Part shown: one piece after another, positions 1-5,887 of the stretch | Position numbering within the stretch: the first letter of the stretch is position 1 | Layout: every line of letters starts with the position of its first letter | Assembly (NCBI GenBank): GCA_964609245.1 | Contig: CAZSSB010000077.1 | Span: 1-7,708, forward strand | Direction of reading: 5' to 3' | Length of the DNA: 7,708 nucleotides | Source: JAFGCY01 sp964609245 | GTDB lineage: Bacteria > 4484-113 > JAFGCY01 | The notes under the pieces: generated by a model | What the model was told of the DNA's origin: nothing | Database searches by the model: none | What the model saw: the letters and a program-made list of their open reading frames with translations, nothing else | Position numbers and translations under genes: made by a program

Positions 1-504
1 GAAGATGCGCTTTGCCAGTTCGATCCACAGCTCGCGCACGGGCGCGATCGCCGGATGCCGCGGCTCGATCAGCGCCAGCGTGCCCGCCAGGATCATCGGC
101 AGTCCGGTCGGCCAGCGATCGTTCTTCTCCGGCAGGTCCGGAAAGGCCGACGGATCACCGAGCAGCCCCGCGATGTTTTCCCGCGCCCGCGCCAGCAGCG
201 GATCAGCGCCGGTCAGGCCCAGCGCCAGCGCGCGCTCCACGCCGAACTCCGTGCTGATGGTGCGCTGCTTCAGCTTCACGCTGCGCGAATGGAAGGGTCC
301 CCAGCCGCCGTCGGCGCGCTGCTCGCTCTCAAGCACCCCCACCCAGCGGCTCTGTGCCAGCTCCCGGCGGGCGTCGATCAGCTCCGGATCATCCGGCCCG
401 CGGCCCAGCACGTCGCGCAGCAACCGCACCCGCACCGGTGCGGACGGATCGTCCGCCAGCACGCGCTGCGCCGCCTCGGCGAGCAGCTGTCTGTCAATGC
501 TCAC
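1..504 (-). CDS. Alpha/alpha-toroid (squalene-cyclase/prenyltransferase-like) protein, 3' end missing
   Basis: This minus-strand gene runs off the left edge; 168 residues are visible with no stop. I start it at the GTG whose first base is 504. It overlaps the TGA stop of the propeller lipoprotein gene as GTGA, and GAGGG (515-511) lies 6 nt upstream. The product begins M-S-I-D-R-Q and is helical, with Ala/Leu/Arg-rich segments and no signal peptide or membrane segment, so it looks cytoplasmic. Residues 62-73 (QRADGGWGPFHS) resemble the Q-x-x-D-G-G-W-G signature of alpha/alpha-toroid folds found in terpene cyclases, prenyltransferase beta subunits and related proteins of unknown activity. The catalytic Asp motif of squalene-hopene cyclases is not seen, but most of the C-terminal part may be outside the window. 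A non-enzymatic toroid is as likely as a cyclase. The overlap suggests translational coupling with the lipoprotein. That a gene is present is well supported; its function is not known. Confidence 0.75.
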   Translation of the reverse strand, partial: MSIDRQLLAEAAQRVLADDPSAPVRVRLLRDVLGRGPDDPELIDARRELAQSRWVGVLESEQRADGGWGPFHSRSVKLKQRTISTEFGVERALALGLTGADPLLARARENIAGLLGDPSAFPDLPEKNDRWPTGLPMILAGTLALIEPRHPAIAPVRELWIELAKRIF

Positions 505-2168
505 GCGTCGCCCTCGTCTGCGAGCGCATACAGCCTGCCGTCGCGGCCGCCGATGTAGAGCATTCCGTCGGGGTCGATCACCGGGTTGGTGGCGAAGCCG
601 CCGGCGGTCTCGTACTCCCACTTCAGCGTGCCGTCGGGATTCAGCGCGTACAGGTGCTTGCCGCCGTCGGCGATGTAGAGCACGCCCGCGGCGTCGATCA
701 GCGGGTCGGGCGCCAGCGGATGGTCGTCGAAGGCACTACGCAGGTCATACTGCCAGCGGGGCTTCTTGTCGGCCTGGAAGGCGTAGACGCGCCCGAAGGA
801 CCGCTCCAGGCCGCGCCTGTCCTCGTAGAGTGTCGCGCCGAAGAGGATGCCGCCGTCCATGTCGATCGCCGCCGCGGTATGGACGTCGCTGCCCACCTGC
901 CAGTCCCAGCGCTGGGTGCCGGACTCCTTGAGGGTGTGCAGGATGCCGTAGCTGTTCATCGCCTCGCGGTTGATCAACTCCAGCTGCCGCTCGTCCAGGT
1001 GCGGGCGGTCGTTGGCCAGCACGATGATGTTGCCGTTGGGGCTGACCGCCGGGGCGCAGTCCGGCCGCGAAAGGAATGCGTACTCCCAGTCGCGGCTGCC
1101 CTCCAGCGAGAAGCGGTAGTATTGCTCGTCGTTCCAGCCGAAGGCCAGCCAGCCCTGGCGCGTTAGCACGGGCTGGCAGGCGCTGGTCAGACCGGTGCCC
1201 ATCGTGGCGATCACGCTGTTGAGCTCGTCGCGCCGCGCCTTGACGTCGGGCAGCAGCCGCGTCCAGGCGCTGCGGCCGTCGCTGTGCACGCACCACAGCC
1301 GCGCCTGCACGCCGTACTCGTCGCGCTCGCCGAACTCCGAGTTGAGCGCCGTCAGCACCACGCGCCCATCGCCGGTGCTGAGCGGCTCGCTGACCACGAA
1401 GCCTTCGACGTCCAGCTCCCAGCTGACCTCGCCCGCGGGTTCGACGCCGCGGAGCCGGCCGGCCAGCTCGGCGAGGTCGTAGGTCACGCCCCCGCGCGAG
1501 GTCACGCTGTGCAGCCGGCAGCTGCCGCTGGTCAGGAAGATTCGCGGCGTCGGTGCCAGCGCTACGGTGAAGCTCAGGTTGCCACTGGCGGGCAGCCGCC
1601 AGCGTTCCGTCCCATCCGTGCCGATGGCGATCAGCGCGCCAGCACGTGCGGGCTTGACGTGCTCGACGATGCAGACCTGCTCCGGCGGCAGTTGCTCGCT
1701 GAGGTCCGGTGCCGCGGTCGCCGCCACCAGGAGGTCGCCGGTCGGGCTGAGGGCCAGCCGCCGGCAGAGCGTCAGGCCGGTATCGCAGGTCCAGGCCAGC
1801 CGCGGCGCGTCCGGTCCGCGCTGCGTCGTGTAGCCCTGGCGGTGCGGGTCGCAGCCCTCCGCCCACCATTGCTGGCCAGAGCCTGCCGCGGCTGCTGCGG
1901 CTGGCTCAGCAGCCGGTTGCCCATCGGCTGGTGTGCTGGGCGCGCCAGCGGCTCCCCGCCCGCTGGGTGCTGCCACTCCCGGCCCGCCGCGCGCCGGCGT
2001 CTCTGCTTCGTCGCCAGCTGCATCCGCCGGCTGCTGGGCGGTCGCAGTTGCCGTCTGGCTCGATCCGGACGGCTCTTCGCCGCCGGGGCAAGCGGTGGCC
2101 AGGGCTGCGAGCAGCGATATTGAGAGCGTCAGTATGATGGAACGCCCCGGTGACGAATGCTCGTCCAT
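501..2168 (-). CDS. Lipoprotein with eight-blade PQQ-like beta-propeller
   Basis: The product is 555 residues from the ATG at 2168, chosen because GGGAGG lies 7 nt upstream; a TTG 30 bases earlier is in frame but less likely. The N-terminus is a lipoprotein signal: a short charged start, a hydrophobic stretch at about 11-24 and lipobox L-A-T-A-C with Cys27. Residues 28-100 form an Ala/Gly/Pro/Ser-rich tether. The rest is a propeller opening W-W-A-E-G-C-D-P-H-R..GP-x-x-P-x-L-x-W, a common start of PQQ-like repeat proteins. Eight regularly placed W-x-x strands (Trp126, 190, 250, 302, 361, 421, 472, 517) suggest eight blades; the last two carry classic G-x-L-Y-A-L-N-P-D-G-T-L-K-W and D-G-M-L-Y-I-G-G repeats. 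No PQQ-dehydrogenase active-site motif is evident, so a scaffold or binding role like that of BamB is more likely than catalysis. Eight further Cys lie between residues 106 and 371. It probably sits on a membrane facing the periplasm. It follows the sugar dehydrogenase by 63 nt and overlaps the next gene. Confidence 0.9.
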   Translation of the reverse strand: MDEHSSPGRSIILTLSISLLAALATACPGGEEPSGSSQTATATAQQPADAAGDEAETPARGGPGVAAPSGRGAAGAPSTPADGQPAAEPAAAAAAGSGQQWWAEGCDPHRQGYTTQRGPDAPRLAWTCDTGLTLCRRLALSPTGDLLVAATAAPDLSEQLPPEQVCIVEHVKPARAGALIAIGTDGTERWRLPASGNLSFTVALAPTPRIFLTSGSCRLHSVTSRGGVTYDLAELAGRLRGVEPAGEVSWELDVEGFVVSEPLSTGDGRVVLTALNSEFGERDEYGVQARLWCVHSDGRSAWTRLLPDVKARRDELNSVIATMGTGLTSACQPVLTRQGWLAFGWNDEQYYRFSLEGSRDWEYAFLSRPDCAPAVSPNGNIIVLANDRPHLDERQLELINREAMNSYGILHTLKESGTQRWDWQVGSDVHTAAAIDMDGGILFGATLYEDRRGLERSFGRVYAFQADKKPRWQYDLRSAFDDHPLAPDPLIDAAGVLYIADGGKHLYALNPDGTLKWEYETAGGFATNPVIDPDGMLYIGGRDGRLYALADEGDA

Positions 2169-2231
2169 GGCCACGCCTCCCGCTCGAGTCTGCCCCAAGT
2201 CTACCGCGCGCCCCGCAAGGCGGAGCAGGTG

Positions 2232-3545
2232 TTAGAGCCGCCGCACCTTGGGATTGCCGGCCAGTCCGCGGACGCCGGTGACGTTCTTGGTGTCGAAGAC
2301 GCGCGGCGCGTGCTCCACCACCAGCTCGTAGTCGATGCTCTCGTGGGCCGTGACGATCAGCGCCAGAGCCACCCCGTCCAGCAGCTCGGCGGTCAGCGGC
2401 TGGCTGGCATGCGCATGCCCGTTGAGTTCGCACTCGGGCACGTAGGGGTCGTGGTAGACCACCGTGGCGCCCTTGGCCAGCAGCAGGTTGGCCACGTCCA
2501 GGGCCGGCGACTCCCGGGTGTCGGCGATGTTCTCCTTGTAGGCGATGCCCAGCAGCAGAATCCGCTGGCCCTTGAGCGGCAGCCCGTCCGCGTTGAGCTG
2601 GTCCATCACTTCCGTGACGACGTACTGCGGCATCGAGGCGTTGATGGTGTCGGCCAGGTCGATGAACTGCGCCTTGTAGTTGAGGCGGCTCATCTGCCAG
2701 CTGAGGTAGATCGGGTCGATCGGGATGCAGTGGCCGCCCAGCCCCGGACCGGGGTAGAACCGCATGTAGCCGAAGGGCTTGGTGCTGGCGGCCTCGATCA
2801 CCTCCCAGACGTCGACGTTCAGCCGCCGGCACATCTGGGCCAGCTCGTTGACGAAGCCGATGTTGACGGCGCGGAAGGTGTTTTCCAGCAGCTTGACCAT
2901 CTCGGCGGCGGTTGTGCTGCTGACCGGATGGACGTGCTCCAGCGCCGCGCTGTAAAGCTCGACGGCCCGCTGCGTGCACTCGGGTGTCACCCCGCCGATG
3001 ATCTTGGGCGTGTTGCGGACCCCGTACTTCCGGTTGCCGGGATCAACGCGCTCGGGGCTGAACGCCAGGAAGAAGTCGCGGCCGACCTTCAGGCCGGTTT
3101 CCTCCAGCGTGGTCAGTACCAGCTCCTCGGTAGTGCCCGGATAACTGGTGCTTTCCAGCACGATCAGCTGGCCCGGCTGCAGGCTCGACTTGATCAGCTG
3201 CACGGCCCGCTCGATGAAGCTGACGTCGGGTTCCTTGCTCTTGGACAGCGGGGTCGGCACGCAGATGCTGATCGCGCCGCACTCCGCGAGCCGCGTGAAG
3301 TCGCTCGTGGCCTCCAGCAGCCCGGCCTCGACGATCCGCCTCAGTGCGGCGCTGTCCACGTCGCCGATGTAGGATTCGCCGCGGTTGATGCTGGCGACCT
3401 TGGCCTCGTCAACGTCGAAGCCGAGCACGGTCAGGCCGGCATCGGCGAACGCCTCGGCCAAGGGAAGGCCGACGTAGCCCTGGCCGACGATGCCGAGCTT
3501 GAGCCCGCCGCCGGTGAACCGATCAAGGAATTCTGATGCCGTCAT
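2232..3545 (-). CDS. wbpA: UDP-N-acetylglucosamine 6-dehydrogenase (WbpA-type nucleotide-sugar dehydrogenase)
   Basis: This is a complete 437-residue cytoplasmic enzyme of the UDP-glucose/GDP-mannose dehydrogenase family, of normal length. It oxidises C6 of the sugar in two NAD+-dependent steps, giving the uronic acid. The N-terminal Rossmann domain has I-V-G-Q-G-Y-V-G-L-P-L-A (19-30; Gly21, 23, 26) and D44 in L-G-F-D-V-D. E-S-T-S-Y-P-G-T-T is at 131-139 and S-P-E-R at 163-166. The central helix domain has E-M-V-K-L-L-E-N (Lys218, Asn222). The active-site loop is P-G-P-G-L-G-G-H-C-I-P-I-D-P (265-278) with catalytic Cys273. The G-G-H-C-I-P-I-D-P form is typical of WbpA-like UDP-HexNAc dehydrogenases; UDP-glucose dehydrogenases usually have G-G-x-C-F-P-K-D. 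The C-terminal NAD/UDP domain starts near 326. The start is the ATG at 3545 with AGGAGG only 3 nt upstream, a short spacing. The promoter is a perfect TATAAT on this strand. UDP-GlcNAc is the inferred substrate; UDP-GalNAc or UDP-ManNAc cannot be excluded. Confidence 0.93.
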   Translation of the reverse strand: MTASEFLDRFTGGGLKLGIVGQGYVGLPLAEAFADAGLTVLGFDVDEAKVASINRGESYIGDVDSAALRRIVEAGLLEATSDFTRLAECGAISICVPTPLSKSKEPDVSFIERAVQLIKSSLQPGQLIVLESTSYPGTTEELVLTTLEETGLKVGRDFFLAFSPERVDPGNRKYGVRNTPKIIGGVTPECTQRAVELYSAALEHVHPVSSTTAAEMVKLLENTFRAVNIGFVNELAQMCRRLNVDVWEVIEAASTKPFGYMRFYPGPGLGGHCIPIDPIYLSWQMSRLNYKAQFIDLADTINASMPQYVVTEVMDQLNADGLPLKGQRILLLGIAYKENIADTRESPALDVANLLLAKGATVVYHDPYVPECELNGHAHASQPLTAELLDGVALALIVTAHESIDYELVVEHAPRVFDTKNVTGVRGLAGNPKVRRL

Positions 3546-3583
3546 ACGCCTCCTAGACAGGGGGAAAACCAGGTCCGCACGGT

Positions 3584-3589
3584 ATTATA
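3584..3589 (-). promoter_or_regulatory. -10 element TATAAT for the dehydrogenase operon, near-symmetric
   Basis: Read on the minus strand, positions 3589 to 3584 are a perfect TATAAT, within AGCTATAATACC. Initiation about 7 nt downstream, near 3577, would leave a leader of about 30 nt before the ATG at 3545. No good -35 hexamer is found at 16-18 nt spacing; that place is taken by the dyad at 3609-3629, so an activator or repressor may act there. The same bases read TATTAT on the plus strand (3583-3588, 5 of 6 matches), so one AT-rich box could drive both divergent operons. Confidence 0.6.
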
Positions 3590-3595
3590 GCTGCG

Positions 3596-3638
3596 GCCCG
3601 GCTGTCATCGGCACTGCCCGGCAGTGCCGCAGTCGGGC
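3596..3638. repeat. Nested inverted repeat in the divergent gap (possible operator or leader hairpin)
   Basis: The core, 3609-3629, is a perfect 21-nt dyad with 10-nt arms CGGCACTGCC and GGCAGTGCCG around one central C. It lies inside a second pair of arms, 3596-3604 (GCCCGGCTG) and 3630-3638 (CAGTCGGGC), which pair at every position except one G-T. A 4-nt bulge (3605-3608) sits on the left side only. No T-run follows, so it is not an intrinsic terminator. It covers the -35 area of the leftward promoter. It would also be the first transcribed part of the rightward leader if transcription starts near 3595. It may be a regulator-binding site, a structured 5' leader of the epimerase mRNA, or both. 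Confidence 0.6.
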
Positions 3639-3668
3639 CTGTAAGCCAACAGGGAGCAGGACGCACGA

Positions 3669-4625
3669 ATGACGCTGGTCGTGGTTACAGGTGGCGCGGG
3701 GTTCATCGGTTCGCATCTGGTGACCAAACTGGTCGAGCAGGGCTATCAGGTGCGGGTGCTGGACAACCTCGTCACCGGGCATGAGGACAATCTGCGCCAC
3801 GTCCGGCACCGGGTCTCGTTCATTCGCGGCGGGGTTGAGGACGAGGACCTCTGCTGCCGGGTCTTCGACGGCGCCCGCTACATCTGGCACCTCGGGGCCC
3901 TGGGCAGTGTACCCCGCAGCTTGCGCGATCCCCTGTCCAGCAACAAGGCCAACGTCACCGGCACGCTGACCGTACTGTGGGCGGCCCGGCAGATGGGCGT
4001 TGAGCGGGTGGTGTTCTCCAGCAGTTCCAGCGTCTACGGCCCGCTGGCGGAACTGCCCCAGAATACGCTGGCCAACCCCAGCCCCTCGTCCCCCTACGCG
4101 GTGACCAAGCTCGCCGGCGAGCACTATCTGCGCGTCTTTCACGAGGCCTTCGGCCTGGAGACGGTCTCGCTGCGCTACTTCAACGTCTTCGGCCCGCGCC
4201 AGGACCCCTCCAGCCCCTACGCTGCAGTAATGCCGTCCTTCGTGCGCGCGCTGCTGGCGGATCATCCGGGCCAGATCGAGGGCGATGGGACCCAGAGCCG
4301 GGACTTCACCTACGTCGAGGACTGCGTGCAGGCCTCGCTCAAGGCGATGACCGCGCCCAAGGCGGCCGGCAAGGTCTACAACGTGGCCTACGGGCGGCAG
4401 ACCACCGTCGGCGAGCTGTACGAAGTCGTCTGCCGCATCCTGGACAAGGACATCGAACCGGTCTATGTCGAACCGCGGCCCGGCGATGTGATGCACTCGC
4501 GCGCCGACATCACCGCCACCAGGGAGGACCTGGGCTTCAGCCCCGAGTACTCCGTCGAGAGCGGACTTGAGGAGGCGATTCCCTGGTACATCGAGTACTT
4601 CCGCAAGCGCCCGATGGTGCACTAG
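3669..4625 (+). CDS. wbpP: UDP-N-acetylglucosamine 4-epimerase (WbpP-type, SDR family)
   Basis: This is a complete 318-residue extended short-chain dehydrogenase/reductase, which inverts the C4 hydroxyl of a UDP-sugar through a transient 4-keto intermediate using bound NAD+. The cofactor loop is T-G-G-A-G-F-I-G (7-14), followed by the acidic L-D-N (31-33). The catalytic set is the Ser cluster 117-121 with Tyr143 and Lys147 (Y-A-V-T-K). Several stretches match the WbpP/TviC group as I recall it: A-L-G-S-V-P-R-S at 77-84, R-Y-F-N-V-F-G-P-R-Q-D-P at 169-180, Y-A-A-V-M-P at 184-189, and the C-terminal P-G-D-V-x-H-S-x-A-D (271-280). The ATG at 3669 has AGGA (3658-3661) 7 nt upstream. The gene is divergent from the dehydrogenase with 123 bp between them. 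Together they can make UDP-GalNAcA from UDP-GlcNAc, with the order of steps depending on which substrate each prefers. An epimerase acting on UDP-glucose or UDP-glucuronate is the main alternative. Confidence 0.88.
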   Translation: MTLVVVTGGAGFIGSHLVTKLVEQGYQVRVLDNLVTGHEDNLRHVRHRVSFIRGGVEDEDLCCRVFDGARYIWHLGALGSVPRSLRDPLSSNKANVTGTLTVLWAARQMGVERVVFSSSSSVYGPLAELPQNTLANPSPSSPYAVTKLAGEHYLRVFHEAFGLETVSLRYFNVFGPRQDPSSPYAAVMPSFVRALLADHPGQIEGDGTQSRDFTYVEDCVQASLKAMTAPKAAGKVYNVAYGRQTTVGELYEVVCRILDKDIEPVYVEPRPGDVMHSRADITATREDLGFSPEYSVESGLEEAIPWYIEYFRKRPMVH

Positions 4626-4662
4626 GGCCGCTTCCGCCGGCACCGGCCGAGCGCGCCTGACA

Positions 4663-4671
4663 TGCTAGAAT
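4663..4671 (+). promoter_or_regulatory. Possible extended -10 promoter before the glycosyltransferase
   Basis: TGC-TAGAAT fits an extended -10 (TGn plus 5 of 6 matches to TATAAT). It would start transcripts near 4678, about 47 nt before the ATG at 4725. No -35 match is found, and read-through from the epimerase gene is equally possible. If real, it argues against the upstream in-frame ATG at 4662, which would then lie inside the promoter. Confidence 0.35.
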
Positions 4672-4702
4672 GGCCCGGCGGCGCGGCGGAGCGGCCCGGC
4701 GG
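4672..4702 (+). repeat. Short direct repeat in the glycosyltransferase leader
   Basis: GGCCCGGCGG occurs at 4672-4681 and again at 4693-4702, a spacing of 21 bases, in a very GC-rich leader made of GGCGG-like units. It probably reflects local slippage in GC-rich sequence. If translation began at 4662, it would encode a doubled P-G-G-A segment. Confidence 0.5.
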
Positions 4703-4724
4703 AGCGCTCGCCGCATGGTGGGCG

Positions 4725-5843
4725 ATGAACGCAGCACAGCACAGGCGCAGGATCCTGTACGTAATTACGATGTCGGGAGGCGGGGGCGCCACGCGCTATA
4801 TCTACGATCTGGCCACGCACCTGCCACCTGGCTACGAGGCGGTGGTCGCGGCCGGGCCGGACGGCGGCGGCAGTCTGCTCAGCTCGCTGCGGGACGCCGG
4901 CGTTCGGACCCATGCGCTGCGGCACCTGCATCGCCCGATCCGCCCCGCGGCCGATCTGCGCGGCTATCGCGAGCTGGCGGAGCTGTTTTTTTCCGAGCGG
5001 CCGGACGTGATTCACCTCAACAGCAGCAAGGCCGGCATCCTGGGCGCGCTGGCCAGCCGCCACGCCCATCGGATCGTCTACACCGCCCACGGCTGGGTTT
5101 TCCGCGAGAGCATTCCCCCGCTGCGGCGCTGGGTCTACGCCGGCATCGAGAGACTCTCCTCACGCTACTACGACCGCATCATCGTGCTGTCGGACGGCGA
5201 CCGGGACGCCGCGCTGAGGCTGGGCATCCCGCCCGGCAAGCTGACGTTGATCCGCAACGGGCTGCGCCCCCTGGAGTTCGCGCCGCGCGACGAGGCGCGG
5301 GCCGAGCTGGAGCGGCTGCTGGGTCTTCAGCTCGGCGGCCGCCGGCTGGTGATGGCACTGGCGCTGTTCTTCGCCACCAAGGGCCTGAACCACCTGATCG
5401 ACGCGCTGGCGCGCACCGAGACGGACTGCCTGGCGGTGATCCTCGGCGACGGCCAGCTGCGCGGGCAGCTGGAGCGGCAGGTGGCGCGGCTGGGGCTCGG
5501 CGACCGCGTGTTGATGCCCGGCTACATCGAGGACGGCTCCCGGCTGCTGCGGGCGGCGGACGTCTACGTGCTGCCCTCGGTCAAGGAGGGGCTGCCCTAC
5601 GCGCTGCTGGAGGCGATGCAGGCCGGCGTGCCCGTCGTCGCCACGCGGGTGGGGGGCGTCGCCGAGGTGCTGGACCGGATCGTCGTCGAGCCCGCCGACC
5701 CGGCGGCGCTGGCCGCGGCGATCGACCGCCAGCTGACGGCGCCGGTGCTTCCGGAGCGGAGACCACCGGAATTCGAGGCGATGCTGGCGCAGACCGTGGA
5801 GTGCTACGAGGGCCTGAGCCAGCCCGCCGGCGCGGCGCAATGA
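4725..5843 (+). CDS. GT4 family glycosyltransferase
   Basis: From the ATG at 4725 the product is 372 residues, normal for a two-domain GT-B retaining glycosyltransferase. It would transfer a sugar from a nucleotide donor to a lipid-linked or saccharide acceptor at the inner face of the cytoplasmic membrane. The N-terminal domain begins R-R-R-I-L-Y-V-I-T with a Gly-rich loop G-G-G-G-A-T-R-Y (18-25). It has H-L-N-S-S-K-A-G-I-L-G (97-107) and T-A-H-G-W (120-124), as in exopolysaccharide GT4 enzymes. The C-terminal donor domain has I-R-N-G-L (176-180), F-F-A-T-K-G (Lys219), I-L-G-D-G-Q-L (239-245) and the E-x7-E motif, Glu288 and Glu296, within K-E-G-L-P-Y-A-L-L-E-A-M. The Arg usually five residues before the Lys is Leu214. 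The start is uncertain: the 4725 ATG has only GGTGGG close upstream, and an in-frame ATG at 4662 would add 21 Gly/Ala-rich residues lacking family likeness. Donor and acceptor cannot be read from the sequence. Confidence 0.9.
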   Translation: MNAAQHRRRILYVITMSGGGGATRYIYDLATHLPPGYEAVVAAGPDGGGSLLSSLRDAGVRTHALRHLHRPIRPAADLRGYRELAELFFSERPDVIHLNSSKAGILGALASRHAHRIVYTAHGWVFRESIPPLRRWVYAGIERLSSRYYDRIIVLSDGDRDAALRLGIPPGKLTLIRNGLRPLEFAPRDEARAELERLLGLQLGGRRLVMALALFFATKGLNHLIDALARTETDCLAVILGDGQLRGQLERQVARLGLGDRVLMPGYIEDGSRLLRAADVYVLPSVKEGLPYALLEAMQAGVPVVATRVGGVAEVLDRIVVEPADPAALAAAIDRQLTAPVLPERRPPEFEAMLAQTVECYEGLSQPAGAAQ

Positions 5844-5854
5844 AGCTGCGGCGA

Positions 5855-5863
5855 TGCTATACT
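5855..5863 (+). promoter_or_regulatory. Possible extended -10 promoter before the export gene
   Basis: TGC-TATACT matches an extended -10 (TGn plus 5 of 6 to TATAAT) in the 44-nt gap after the glycosyltransferase stop. Initiation near 5870 would leave about 18 nt containing the site GAGGAAGG before the ATG at 5888. No -35 match is seen, which extended -10 promoters can tolerate. It may give the exporter extra transcription on top of operon read-through. Confidence 0.4.
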
Positions 5864-5887
5864 AGCGGGGACCGAGGAAGGCGGAAC

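Noticed and set aside
5..931. Plus-strand open frame of 308 codons at the left edge
   Set aside because: It crosses both the toroid-like gene and the propeller gene on the other strand and is Arg/Ser-rich with no domain, so it is a shadow.
2211..2225. Hairpin between the dehydrogenase and propeller genes as a terminator
   Set aside because: Stem of six pairs including one G-T, 3-nt loop, and no T-run after it on the minus strand. The genes are more likely co-transcribed.
2157..3536. Plus-strand open frame of 459 codons opposite the dehydrogenase
   Set aside because: It is the complement of an enzyme with all family motifs in order. The predicted protein is rich in His, Asp, Val and Gln with no recognisable domain, as expected from an antisense shadow.
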